This document shows positions 27,119-39,709 of a stretch of DNA of 64,000 bases, one piece after another. The position numbers and the translations under genes were made by a program. Position 1 is the stretch's first letter. Every line of letters begins with the position of its first letter. The notes under the pieces were generated by a model. The model was given only the letters and a program-made list of their open reading frames with translations. It searched no databases and had not been told where the DNA came from. The stretch covers positions 3,926,845 through 3,990,844 of the forward strand of contig VXAI01000015.1 of NCBI GenBank assembly GCA_013399305.1, in the 5' to 3' direction. The stretch comes from Rostratula benghalensis. Its lineage: Eukaryota > Chordata > Aves > Charadriiformes > Rostratulidae.

Positions 27119-29587
27119 ACAGATAATTCATGCTTTCGAGAAGCATAAAGTTGTGTTTGGAACCCGGAACCAGCCTATATTTTAAATGCTACTGTTTATA
27201 TAATATTCTAGTATGGATAGTGAGAGATCTAGATACTCTGATGCCAAGATTAAAATTTCCTAATGAAGTAGTAAACAATGTTTCTTAAATACTGTGGTTA
27301 CAGCCCTCTTGGGCTAAATTTTAAATTACTATTCACTTGTTTTTAATTTTTAATGAGTTGCTACAGCTACATAAGTAACAACAACTTTTAATCATTTGCA
27401 CTGAAGATCAGAAGAAATAAGTGCAGTTTTTCCATTCTGGTGCTCTTATGTTTCAGCAATGGTTTTGCTGCAAGAGGAAAGTCCTGTATTTTAATAAACA
27501 GAGACCAATTTTTTTATCTACAGGCAAATGTTCCCTTTGTCTTCTGTCATTAGCTTCCATGTACATAAATATAACAGACTTGCACCAGTTACCTGTTAGT
27601 TACCAGGCAACAGCGGCATTTGACACTGCCTGCAGCTGCAGGGAATGACGTGCAGCTCCCTGATTGTAAATTAAAGTGCTCTGAATTTTGAACTGAGGTT
27701 GATAAAAAGGACATTAGTGTGTGTGCAATGCCACTGTAATGCCATAGTAGCAACATGTCAGCAGAGTTTCTATAACAACAGGAGTTTGCTGAGATACAGC
27801 CTTCTCTCACATGCTTGTGATGGAAAAATTGTAATTGCTTTATTCTTTTGCAATACGTAGCTTTCTCTCAAATACACAGTGTACTTCATTTAAGCCTTTT
27901 TGCATCTGTACAAAGCAGGAATCTGTCATGCTTCCTAAATGTTCACTTGGATTCATTGTTTACTGGGGCCAGATCACTAAATGTTTATAATAATAGGCAA
28001 AAATTGGGCTTTAAGAGGAAAAAATATTTTTAAATTCATAAATATTTTGAGTATGCTTGCTGTTCAGACATGGTTTGTCGTCTCTTCATGATGGCAGAGC
28101 AATGAACTAATGGATATTAGTATAATAAAACCATGAATGGTTCTGATGCACTGCTTAGTGTTTACCCTAGATAGCTGGCCCTATGAAAGAAGCTTTTTAA
28201 GGTTACCTGTCTTTCCTGTGACGCATTCATGGGCTTTTTAGCAATGAGAGCAACAATATCCTTGGCCAAAACCAGTATCTGGGCTTTGATAAATGCTGAA
28301 GTTAATCATAATGTATTTTATTTTATCAATTTCACTCTCTTTTGAGCATTTTTAAATGCATAGCACTGAGTGCCAATGTGCTGTTTTAATAGTTTATTTC
28401 CTTTTACCATCCCATCATCAATCTTCTTCATATCAATGAAATCACTTATATAACCTTCCATTTCTGATTATATTTTCTAGATTAACTATTGCCTCTGCAA
28501 ATGCAGAATTCTGATTTGATTTTGTTGATATAGTGCCACTAGAGTAAAAGCCTTTTTCCTATCTGCAGGGTGTGAATGGGATATTCAGTCAAAAATAGAT
28601 CTTAATGCGTTTTTTAAAAACACTGTTTTCTAATTGAAGTTCAAGCAGGTAGTTACATTCCTGGATGAGTGAAAGCAGTATAAGAAATTTACAGCCCCAA
28701 GCAACAAGACACATCCAGTGTAAGACTGGATTAAATGAATAACCATGAAAGGAGGCTGACCTTTTTTCTTTCTCCCCTTGAACATAGTATTCCCACTCCC
28801 TCAGTTTAAAAAGATTGTCAACTTGTATATGACCTTTTACTAAAACCAATCTCCTAACATAGTTACCATCTTTTTGTGGACTAATCAGAGCCATAGTCAA
28901 GGTAGGTCAGGAGGGGCACCAGGCAGGGGCAGGTACACTTCAGGCACTGTTGCTGTTGATGCCCAGGACTGAGTGGATAGGACACATGATGGTGGCTGTT
29001 AAGGGAGCTCTGGAGAGATGAAGCGTGCTCAGATGTTCAAAAGAGCATAGGTGAGTCAGGCCTTTAGCAGACTGAGGGGAGTGTTGCCTGTGCTGGATGC
29101 AATGCTGCCTTGTTACGATTCTGGGAAAAATATGCTAACGAGTCCTTGGATGCATTTCTAAGAGACTTTTTAGCAGCCTTCCTATGGCCAGGTTGCAGTC
29201 ACTACTCAAATGAGTGAGTGAGTGGCAAAAGAATCTCTGTTCTGTTGACATGGATGACCTAAAGCCAGAAGAGTCTGTATTCCATTTCTAAATATCTGCA
29301 AGTCTTTTTGCTAGCCTTGATGTTCTTTTTTAATTTCCCCACATAAGCCAAATTCTGATTACCAGTAGTGCAAACAAGATAGAGCCTTACCCATATGAAT
29401 AATCAAATTGGTCTTTAACAGCCTTTAACTGTGGACCACATTATTATTTGACCAAACTTTTAACTGTTTCCTGCAGGAGCCCTAGTGATTAGATCTGCAG
29501 CAAGAAGGCTGCTCAAAGCTGCCAGGCTTGCTTTTCACTGGCTAAAAACCACCAGAACTGTTGTATCAAAAATCCAGTTTATATAAA

Positions 29588-29615
29588 TGCTGTACAAAGT
29601 GTACAGCACTTTGTA
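29588..29615. repeat. Nested inverted repeats
   Basis: Two overlapping perfect inverted repeats share sequence. TGCTGTAC (29588-29595) pairs with GTACAGCA (29601-29608). TACAAAGTG (29593-29601) pairs with CACTTTGTA (29607-29615). Each has a 5-base loop, so the DNA or RNA could switch between two mutually exclusive short hairpins. Confidence 0.9.
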
Positions 29616-31984
29616 AAGGCAGCACACCTGGGAGAAAGATATTTTAAATGAAATCTCTTTCTGAATATGGATATTAGAGCCCATGATGAGCCCATATCAG
29701 TGATAAAAGGCATATTTGTGAAAAGTGTGTTGGATGTAAAAAAGATATATAAAATGTATTTCTGAGCTGTCCTCTTCCATCAGACATAACCAGAAAAACT
29801 GAGATGTGTGAACAGGAGCGTATTAATGTGCGTTGAAGATTACAAATTCCTGTCGCAACCTGTGCGTAGTACTCACGTGTGTTTTATATGCACAGATTCT
29901 GTACTTGCTTCTATGTTTGGGGACCTTAGTACAGATTCCAAATGCAAAGACACTTTACTGACAAATGTTGTTAAAAAAAAAAACAAACCACAAAGAAAAG
30001 TCCTATAAAGAGTTTAGAACTGACAAGCTAAGTCATGCAGAATGTTTGTGTTTAGATCAAAAGGAACTACATAGCTACTATCTATAGTCCCAGCATTTTT
30101 AATCTTACGGTAAATTAACCTGAAATTAAAATAGGAAGTACTGTAGTGCTTGGGATTACCCTTCAGCAAACATTCATGCAACTTGGAACCTTCATTTTAT
30201 AAGGAAAAATAGTGGAGGTTACTTTCTCACTGTGAAGTATCGTCAATAGAATGAGTTTGGGAGTTGGACAAGACCAGTTTGCTAACGGCGCAGAAACTTC
30301 TGCTTATCTGTTTCAATGGCTTTGAGACCAATCTCTGATTTGAAGCAGCAGTTGTGATTCTGCCCTCCAAAGATGCATTCAGGTACTGTTTCTAATAGAC
30401 TAAGACTGGGTGTACATGAAAACATTCAGGGCACACTGGCAGCATGTAAGATTGCAGTTGTAGTGAGGTGTGGGAAAGTAGATGCAATAATTCAGTTATT
30501 TACCTCTGTCAGTAACTGGCATAAGCCATCAGCTTCGACTGATGCTGCAGACATCTCAAAATATACTTCAATAAGCACCAGATTTTGCAGAACAGGGCTT
30601 TCAAATTGTGTGTATACATGTAGCTAACCTGTGTAACTACATTCTAACAGGACCTATTCTGTAAAGCCCTGTTAAGTAGTGTGGGTGTGTGCCCATCACC
30701 CTTACCTTTTTCTGTCAGTTGGGAGGGAGGCAACCACCAGCTGTGTGCTAGACTGCAGGCTTCTCTCCTTTGGGAATATGGATCAGTATTGATACACCAT
30801 ACAAGGCCTTGCTATGGCTTATTTTATTTTGGAGGGCCAGAAATTAACTACCTTGGCTAAACCAGTTTTTGAAGCAATCATTACTTGGGATGTTCTGTCT
30901 TATGAACACAGCTGTCTATAAGCATTGCTCTTGAAGAAAATTAGGTAGGGGTTTTCTGTATTTGGGAGAAAGCTACAATGTAAGTGCCTTGTTTCTCAAA
31001 TCTTCTGAGAGCGAGATCTCATTTTTGGATTTCACTTAGTGTTTCTCCAAATTGACTCCACTGGTTAATTTTTTACCTTCTTAAAAAAGTAATAGATTCA
31101 GACACATTCAAACCATTAGTTCATTGTTACCTGAGAGGCAGTGGGTGGACGAGGGAAATGAGTCGTGCTCAGCATAGCAAGGAGATAATGAGATATATAA
31201 ATAATTAGCAACACATTTCAAAAATATGCTCCTGTAGAGCCAAAAACATCTTGGCTTGAGTGCATGGTCTCAAAGACATAATTGAGACTATTCATTTCAG
31301 CAAGGCAAATATGATTTAGCTCTTTCTCTGTGTGGGTTTTTAGAATTCATAAAATGCAAAATGTAGTCATAAAGGAACAGAATGTGATTCAAAGCAAAGC
31401 ACGCTACATTAAGACCACTCATGAACGTATTTTGAAACTTCCTGGTTCCTTCTTTAGCAGTAGATGGTATGTTCCATGAAGTTGCTATGAAGATTTGCAC
31501 ACCATTTCTAGTAGCTGAGAATCCTGGTGAAAAAAAAAGTGGCATAAGCATATTCACCCACAGAAAACATCAATGGCAACACTTGAAATGTACTCTACCA
31601 GCTGTGTCATTTCAGTTAACAGAAGATAAAGTGCAGTTCTAGATACAGCCAGTGTTTCCAAAGACTAGAGGATTCCTTTCAATGGGATTTGATCTTTTAC
31701 AAAAATCCAAAGCTAATATTATTGATGAAATCTTACTGAAATGAGAAAAAAGCTATATAACTGAATACCTATTAAAAAGGGTGAGACCTATTACTTCTTT
31801 ACTAACAGCTCCCTAGTTCCCTGGGGGAAAGCAGGATTTTACTTGCAAGTGGCCAGAGGGTATCTGAGGAAGCTGTTAGACCCACAGCTCTCCTCGCATC
31901 ACCCTGTCGTGTCTGTTTAGCTGTATGACTAACCCGTGTTACTCTCTTTTAAGTGTTCTGGCTGATCTACTTTTGTTATTTTAA

Positions 31985-32115
31985 AATACTGGCATTTTAT
32001 TTGCTTATTATCTTCTCTGCTAGCATATTCTCCCCTAATTGCTGATGTATTTGTGTGTCATTAAAAAAGGGCCTTTTTGCTTTAAATTTCTAGTTCAGTT
32101 GTATTGATTAGGAGT
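31985..32115. promoter_or_regulatory. Candidate short conserved non-coding element
   Basis: The sequence CCCCTAATTGCTGATG and the following TGTGTCATTAAAAAAGGGCC resemble homeobox- and HOX/CDX-type binding clusters in otherwise plain intron sequence. It is weak evidence. Confidence 0.2.
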
Positions 32116-35100
32116 TAAGAGGTGGTTTAGACAAGTCTATTTCAGATGTCATGCTTGCTGCTATACACTGTATGGTAGATAAGTAAAATCCAGAATATTA
32201 TTTTCCACTATTTTGGCCACATTGCAAAAAACCTGTATATTAATTTTCATCAATAATAGTGACAAAACTGAGAGTTACACATATCTGTCTTGGGTAGGTT
32301 TGTCCTTATTGTAGTAACCTTCTGAAGAAAGTACCTGCCATTGCTCATGGGACACCTAGTAGATGAGAACCACTTGCTTTCAGAAAAGGAGTGCTGAAGC
32401 CAAGTAAGACCCAGTAACTTTACCATGATGCTTTATTAGATAAAATTCATGTAGTCTACAAACTGAAGATATATGTGCTGGTCTAAGAGTGATATGTGCT
32501 GCTGGATTTAAAATTGTGCTATGAAGCACTTCAGGGGCAACAGTCCAATCCCAGAAATGCATTGCTTGCTTTGATTACTTTCTCTGCTAGTAAAAATAAG
32601 AATCAAGGCCAAGGATATGAGCAGACAGAGTCAGACTGTGGCTTAGAGTTGCGATGGGTATGTTGGGGTTTTTCTTTTTCTCTTACGGATTTAAATAGCC
32701 ATGTAGTAGAGGGAAGCTGGCCCAGCTCCTGCCCTGGCAGTGAGTTGTTTTCTTTATGGATTAACAGGGAACTCCTATCTGCAGGGCCGTCAATCTGGTC
32801 CCTCTCATCAGCACTGAATCACTTTAAAAACAGTGCATATGATTATCAAAAGCATTTCCATTTATAACACACAGTGGCAATTCAGCTCAGCCACTAGAAA
32901 ATAAGAACGTTATATATGAAAAGGATGTTGAATGTGGAAATTTATGACGTACATAAACGTGGCAATAAAATATACATATGGTTGTCACTTTATGGAGCTG
33001 TGAATACCTATTGATGCTTTGAATGATGGTATCCATTAGCTTGTCTGTGATATGTGCACATCAGCAAAGACATCAGAGACTGGAGTCCAAAGAAACAGTG
33101 ATTAGCATATTTTAAAGTGTCCTGCACTGACTGCTTTAATACATTTGTATTAATAGAAAGATGAGACTCTTCGTGATGTTCTCTGTGTAACAAAGGCTAA
33201 AAATAGTTTTATTAGAACTCTGGCTGCAGTTCTACTAAATTTTAACAGTTTTGGGGGAAAGGAAAACACTTTTGAAAGGTTGTAATTAATGAGTTACGTG
33301 TTGTTGGGGCTTTTTTAAGTATACCAAAATAACATGAAGAAATTGGGACAAGCATGCTATTTTGTGCCTTTGGCATTTTGATGGTTTGCAGCCTCACTTC
33401 CCACTTGAGATGGGGGCGGGCTTTGCTGCTGCCTGCTCTTAGCACCAAGCCCTCTGCAGCTGTTTAGAAAGGGATTTAGTGAGTAAATTTCAAGATGATT
33501 GCACAGAAAAAAATTTTTGTTCTGAATTTACAAAGCAAAGCATTATACCTACCACTCTATCATGTTGAAAGGAATGCATGGTGTAACTTTATTTGAGAGA
33601 GTGTAAGTTCTATTTAAACAGTTGACAGCTAAAAAAATTAGGTGAAGGACCAGAAAAATTAAGGTTTGAAAACATCCATTTTCCTGTTGTGGTGTGATTA
33701 CAAAATAAAAATAGCGTGCTGGGCATGCTGTTGTGGAGAAAAAAGAACAAACCCTACTGCACCTGTGTAAGTGAAGAAACTGGAGTTAGATCAGGCACTG
33801 AAGCTATGATGTGTGGGGTGAACTTTTAGGCCTTCTAGTTCCATTCTGTGCTGTCTGGGATGAGAAAGGGGAGTTTAGAAAGTAGGAGCTGCTGTTTTCA
33901 ATTTACTACTGTAATCATAAATGGTATCATAATGGGCAGGGAGATGATTATTAGAACAACTGTAACAGCTGGAACCCAGTTGTATTGTCATTGCTGTCAT
34001 TGCTGCGTGCTCTAAGATCTCTACATGAGCTCTGGTAATTTGCAGTTTCTGGATGAGCATAACCATCCTAGACATAAATTGTGTGACACAGGAAAAGTAC
34101 AATGCTGTAAAAGATTTTTTGCATCTTTTTTATGAATGAACAGTTGCTTTTCTTATGAAGTATATACTGATTTGTTAAAATGCTGAAGAGTTTAACAACT
34201 GCATTTTCAGCCATATTTGAAGGCTTAAAGTTCAGAGAATAAATGCCATTATTTCATAATGTATCCTTGTAATACATGACCTACAGAATTTAAAACAGAA
34301 TGTGTAGGAACCCTCAAGAACTAGGGTAAAAAACATTGGAGTCTTCTTGCTTCTGAAGAAGTTTTCATGGTATGAAAAACATGTCATTGCAGATAACAAA
34401 CAAAAGAGTAGTAGTAAAATAGGTAAGATGCTGTGATATTAGGGTGTTCGAAGCGCTTCTAGGAGTTTCCTCCAGCATATTTTGACAACATTGATAATTT
34501 GCAGGGAATTTATAGTATTTCAGACCAGCTAAACACGGCAGGTGAGAAGCTTACTCATATTTTTTTGAAGGTTGAAGCCTCTGACATCATTAAAATCTGA
34601 CCCTGAAAGCTCAAGAGAATAGTTTTTATTCCCCTATTTCTGGCTATTTCACCACTTAGACTTTTATTATTCTATCAGTTGGCTTCTGGCAAAAAATGTG
34701 GATTGACTTAAAAAAATAATCAAGATCGTATAAATTTCAAAATTTTAACAAACATAAAGGCTCAGTTCATAGATAATTTTATCTCAACTGTGTTTTTCAA
34801 ATTCTTAATCTGCTATTTCCATCTTCAGCTGTGCTCTTATAGAAAGAACGCTGTAATCATACTGCCCACTGTAGGGAGAATTCTGAATAGGGCTAAAAGC
34901 AGCATCTGTGTGTTATAACCTTTCGTCTCCTTTTAATAAGAGTTTTCTATATTTGCATTACGATCTGAAGAAATGATAGAGAATGTGTTAGTCATGCAAT
35001 GGCCTGTATTTACATGCTAATCTTGGTATTCGTGCAAGTACGGTTTCTTTGGAAGATTTAGAAGAGGAAGAAGCTGGAAGAGGAGGAAAGAGTCAAATGT

Positions 35101-35149
35101 AGGCACTGAACTTCAAATCCATGAGCTATCACTTTGTAATGTGAGTAGT

Positions 35150-35560
35150 AAGTTTGCTAGAGGCAGTTTCTGATTATATGAGAGAGATCTTGGATTTGCT
35201 GGATAATAATTGTGTTATGGATCTCTGAAATCTGTCTTTAGATGCAGCAGGCTCTGGGGCAATATTAGGCTCCAGAGCTCCCTACCAATTTCGTAGCAAA
35301 CTTCATTAAGCCATTAAATTGCAGATCATTGCTGACAGTAAATTAATTCTTAATCCGAGTCCTATTCTGCGCTACATTGGGAGACTTTTGCCAGGAGGCC
35401 AATGGCTTGAAAATGGGTAATTAAATTTTGCTGTAAATTCATTTTTATCTACCCTTCTGCTTGCAGGAGCTGGCAAACAAGCGAGAGCCATTAATTAATA
35501 CCTGTAATTTGGTTTAGTGGAATAAGCCCTGCTCCTGTCAGATTTTGAAATGTAAACCAA
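35150..35560. promoter_or_regulatory. Candidate conserved non-coding element (enhancer-like)
   Basis: This block stands out by eye. It is free of homopolymers and repeats, has balanced words, and has several homeodomain-type cores, including AATTAATT near 35340, TAATTAAATT near 35420 and CCATTAATTAATACCTGTAATT near 35488. Known vertebrate enhancers inside long introns often look like this. Conservation cannot be measured here, so this is an inference. The short exon candidate at 35467 lies inside the block. Confidence 0.35.
35467..35517 (+). CDS. Possible alternative terminal exon inside a conserved-looking block
   Basis: A strong acceptor (pyrimidine-rich from about 35447, ending CTTCTGCTTGCAG) is followed by 16 codons in phase 0, reading ELANKREPLINTCNLV, and a TAG stop at 35515-35517. 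The phase matches the end of exon A, so splicing from exon A would give a short alternative C-terminus. A donor-like CCT|GTAATT at 35504 is weak. The surrounding 400 bp look like a conserved non-coding element, so the sequence may be kept for regulatory reasons and the frame may be incidental. No clear polyadenylation signal is seen close by. Confidence 0.2.
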   Translation, partial: ELANKREPLINTCNLV

Positions 35561-36289
35561 GGCTGTGAAGTGAGGAGTAAGTAAAAGTAAAGAAAGCTGA
35601 TAAAATTGTATTCATAAGAAAATCTGTTCTTATTTCTCTTTGTGAAAAATGTTAGCTAGTTTGCAAATTTGGCAATACTTTGGTCTGAAGTCCATGTAGA
35701 AAAGAAAAGTTAAATAAACCTCCCCATAAATACAGTAAAGGTAACAACTATAGAGAGATGTATCCTGGGCATTTCTCAATTTTGTAATCAAACCCATATG
35801 ACCTAACTTTACAATTTCAGGAGGTAATTTTAGCAGATTGATCATCTCTGGTGCACATTGGTTGTCACACAAGGGTTGTTTTATTGATTGGATTTGAACA
35901 ATGAAGTAGTATTTGCAGGTTTTGTTCAGAAGTATCACAAGAAAACTGGGACCCTGGTTCTAAGCACTGTAATAAGGCTATTCTCATTCCATTCCTCTGA
36001 AAAAACCCTCAGTTTTCCTCCTTTTCTTGCATAGTTTTCCCATTTCCTTAAAGTATGAAAAGTTCGACAATTATGAGACCCCTTTGTTAAGGAAAATGCC
36101 TTTCTACTTTCATTAAAGAGAGAAGCAAGCTCCTGCACATTACTGCCTATGATAAATAGTTTCTTATGTTTTAAGAGTTCAGGGTTACTTCCAGCTCTCC
36201 AAACTGGTTTAAATCTTTTGTAGGGAGTCTGACATCTATTTATGTACTCGTAAGATTCCCATTAGAGGACTGAAGCTCACCCAGGGCTC

Positions 36290-36502
36290 AAACACAAAGT
36301 GGGACAGTACAGGAAGAGGGAGGTCAAAGTAACAGAGCACTGGAACAGGTTGCCTAAGGAGATTGTGGACTCCCCTTCTCTGGAGGTTTTCAAGACCAGA
36401 AGCAGTCCTGAGTAATGTGCTCTGGGCAATCCTGCTTTAGCAGGGGAGTTGGACTCTAGATGATCTCTAAAGGCCCCTTCCAACTCTGACAATTCCGTGA
36501 AA
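36290..36502 (+). mobile_element. CR1 LINE fragment, 3' end, sense orientation
   Basis: This is the 3'-terminal part of a chicken-repeat-1 (CR1) non-LTR retrotransposon in + orientation. The recognisable landmarks are GAGCACTGGAACAGGTTGCC near 36334, TTCTCTGGAGGTTTTCAAGA near 36377, the CTCTGGGCAATCCTGCTT region near 36420, and GTTGGACTCTAGATGATCTC near 36449, followed by CCCCTTCCAACTCTGACAAT. The copy is 5'-truncated and has an internal deletion near 36310-36330 relative to the usual 3' end. It has no intact reverse transcriptase and cannot move by itself. CR1 is the main interspersed repeat of bird genomes, and this copy is the best evidence that the host is avian. Confidence 0.93.
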
Positions 36503-37669
36503 ATAGTGATGCATCCTTTTGAAAGGATGTTATGACGGACGAAGAGGGACAGATGTCTAGAGAAAGGATTGAGCATGAGCAGTTGGGTATGTCCATATCC
36601 AAATAGCAGAGGGAACTATCTTCATTGCTTTCTAGTACTTTTAAAATTTTGAACTATTTTGTAATTGTGTGAATAATTTTCTAGAGAAGAAGGAACAAGA
36701 AGCCTGTGGGGCTCTTTTGACAGCGTTACTGCCTGTCTTGTCTTTATCTATGAGTCAATCTGAATTATATTCAAGATGTCTCTTGGCAACCTAATGATAT
36801 TAGCCTTAGCAGTGCTGTGTCTCATTTACTCTTCTGTGATTAATGTTGCAGACAGAGCTGAGTTTTGCAAAATAGATGTTTGGAAACTTCAGAGGGTAAA
36901 AGGTGTTCCTGGCATTAAGCAAGTCTATAAGCTTTATCTGAAATTAGAAGGTTGTATAAAATGGAAGATACCTGATAAGTGACACTACCAGGAAAATTTC
37001 CAATTTTTTTTTGCAAAAATCCTGAGAGCAATAACCATAGTTCAACAGAAAATAATGTTGCTATACTTAACTTACCTCTGTTTTCTAAGGCTAATAAGCC
37101 CAGAACAAGTACAGAATTAATTTGAGGCTATAGCATGCAAAGTTGGCTAAGTTGTTAAAATGTAAGTTGTGAAAAAGTCCTTGAGAGAGATCCATAAAGA
37201 GACAAGGACAGAGCATAGGTACAGCCTGTCTGGTTTGGGCAATAAATGTTGTATTTAATGATCTCCAGTGCCAATTACAACTGTAGAGTTGCAAGGTATG
37301 AAATTTGAGGGAGTAGTTAAAAAAGAGCAAACTAGTTGTTTGGAGGTAGATACTTTTAAATGGACAAGGTTATTGATAGTTGGCTTTGTACGTGAATAAA
37401 ATAATTTACTTCATGTGAGGTTTTTTGTAATGAGTGCTTTCCACAACTCTGAAATATTTAGTGAGCAAGGCTGTTACACCACCATCTCTGGTACCCCCAC
37501 CATTCTCCTAACTGACAAAGTTCCGCAAAAGAAACGTGGTAAGACAGGGTTTTTAGGTGTCTGTGCAATTGTTTTTGTTCAGACCTGTGGATCCCAAAAG
37601 CCTCCTGAGCTTAATCTCTTTTTAACCTTTTGAACAGCAGGATTTTATTAAGAATAGATGCATGAAAAC

Positions 37670-37790
37670 GTACACATGGGTTTATGTGTATATGGTTTTT
37701 ATAGAGATAGAACTTTATACATATCAATATAGATAATACTATACATACACGATATTATGTGCATATGTATGTTTATGTTTAAAATCCACA
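37670..37790. repeat. AT-rich low-complexity stretch with alternating TATA/CATA motifs
   Basis: The stretch is made of short alternating purine/pyrimidine words (GTGTATATGG, ATACATATCA, CATATGTATG). No longer unit repeats, so it is a decayed microsatellite or low-complexity DNA. Confidence 0.6.
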
Positions 37791-39568
37791 TTCTGAGATT
37801 CGTTGCTTGGATTTCCAGTGTTATTAAAAATTTAACCATGTCTCCAGCTGAGACACTTTGTAATTTTGAGAGCAGTGTAAATGTTAATAATTAGAAGCAA
37901 TTAAAAAGTGTGTTAACAGTCATGTAATTTTTATAGGCTGGCTGACTGAATAATGGATGTCTCCTAGATTTTCTAGAATACCAAAATGTTCTTGAACAAA
38001 GCCTTTTGCCATCTTAGAAGTCCTGTAGAAATTAAATAACCTGTTTTGTCAACTTGGAAACAATACCTGAAGTTTTTGAATGAAATTATAACTTATTATC
38101 TCTGGTAAGTCCCATAATCACAATGCTTTGGACTACTTTGAAGGAGCTCTTAATTTCCATGACTCCAGATATGCAGGATTCCAAGTGACAGATCAAATGA
38201 CAGAAATACATGTAAAAATTCATTCTGAATATGTTAAGTTTTAGTGACAATAAAGCCTAAACTGTAGCCACATTTTACAGGGCTCACTGCTCAGAAGTAT
38301 ATACTACATTTCTAGCAAATAAGAAATTTTGTTCTCTTTCTGAAAGAATGACTAAAAAGCTAAGAAAGCAAAAAGCCTCCTCTCTTCTCTTTTTCTAAAA
38401 AGAAATGAATAATTCTTTAAAAAAAAGCATAGTAGCACAATTGGTCAAGAGAATTTTACCCAAGAATACCAGAATTATTTCGTGGGTCAAGAGAGGTGTA
38501 GCAGTCAGCAGCCCAACCAGAAGCTGAAAGTCAGTATTTCTTGACTGCACTGGTGTTTTGTAGGGTTAAACCTTTCGGCACATGGTTTAAGCACAGGCCG
38601 TGTATGAGCCTTAGGTATGGAATCTTCTTGTGTTTCCTTGAAATCACTGAGTGAAGGGTACAATACAGGATACTTCTCACTGCTTGGCCGTTGCATCACT
38701 GTCTGGCACCACTGTCTCTTAGAGTGAATCTGTGCCCAAGAAGGAGTGAGTTAAGCCCTGTTCCACAGGGAAACTCTTAGCTCTCAGTACACGTTTTTCC
38801 CTAAAACCTTTTTGTCTCATGGTGCTGCATATTTACTACACTTGCTTGGTTCAAAGAACTGAATAGGACAGGAGGCTGCAATACCAACCATCCTAAGGTT
38901 ATTACTCGGACCCCGGATTTCCCATAATGCCAAAGTTCTCCAAGCACATCAACAGCAGTTCCAGAATCAACATGCAGACTCCCACTGCACGGAGTCCAAA
39001 GTTTTATAAAAACCTGAATTTTACTATATTTATTACTGCAGGTATTTTCTAAAACTTGAAGCATTTGAAGCACTTTCTGAGTAAGAAAGAGACATCTTCT
39101 ACAGGACAGAAATAAATTTGGCTTCTCTGATAAGGATGAACAGGTGACCTGGTATGTGGCTTATGGATTTCTGTTGTGTCTGAGTTCGCAGAGCTTCTTC
39201 AGATTAGGTTTGTAAGCAGAACTGTTGTCAAAAATGTCTGTGGTAAAGCACTGACTCTTGAACAAATCACAGAAATTTAACAATTCAAGTTTCCGAAAAG
39301 TTTAATAGCAGCACTGAACAATCAGTAAAGAGTAGTTTCACTGAGATGATTTGCCATTTTCTTGTTTACAATGCCACTGTCTTATGAAAGATCACTGGAG
39401 TTGGATTGTTTCAGGCAGTAATTGCTTCTGTTATTCCAAATGAATAAAAATCACTTCATAGTCGCCAGTTGTGGAAAGCAAATGGAAAAGAAAGAGTTTA
39501 CTCTGATTTTTCTGAACAGAATTGTTTTTAAAAGTTCCGTAGCCCATTCTACTTCACTGCTCCTACAG

Positions 39569-39709
39569 ATTCCTTGCTGCTGGAGAGTGTACACTGGGGA
39601 AGGGCCTTTGGGCTCGGCTCATACCTTTCTGTGTAGTTCCGTTGCAATGGTGGAAGAGGACTCAAAGATCCCTAATGGTCTGGACAGTAGTTTGAAAAAA
39701 CAGAGTTAA
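39569..39709 (+). CDS. Possible alternative terminal exon (46 codons plus stop, weak candidate)
   Basis: A good acceptor-like tract (ACTTCACTGCTCCTACAG) precedes 46 open codons in phase 0, followed by TAA. The second half of the peptide is the more protein-like part (MVEEDSKIPNGLDSSLKKQ). The phase again matches the end of exon A. There is no donor and no obvious AATAAA close downstream. The frame is also open upstream of the acceptor back to 39422, which weakens the case because the boundary does not coincide with a change in coding potential. It is probably chance or a pseudo-exon. Confidence 0.13.
   Translation: MPCCWRVYTGEGPLGSAHTFLCSSVAMVEEDSKIPNGLDSSLKKQS

Noticed and set aside
28589..28900. 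103-codon frame on the - strand
   Set aside because: Somewhat protein-like, but no splice sites, homologue or codon support could be seen.
29477..29585. Segment after TTTCCTGCAG with an Arg/Leu/Ala-rich open frame
   Set aside because: No donor, no polyadenylation signal, phase does not match exon A; probably a pseudo-acceptor.
34504..34540. 37-bp segment between TTTGCAG and GGCAG|GTGAGA
   Set aside because: The splice look-alikes are plausible, but 37 bp of open frame is no evidence and the upstream tract is purine-interrupted.
36277..36576. 99-codon frame on the - strand
   Set aside because: It is the antisense of the CR1 fragment, so the frame is incidental.
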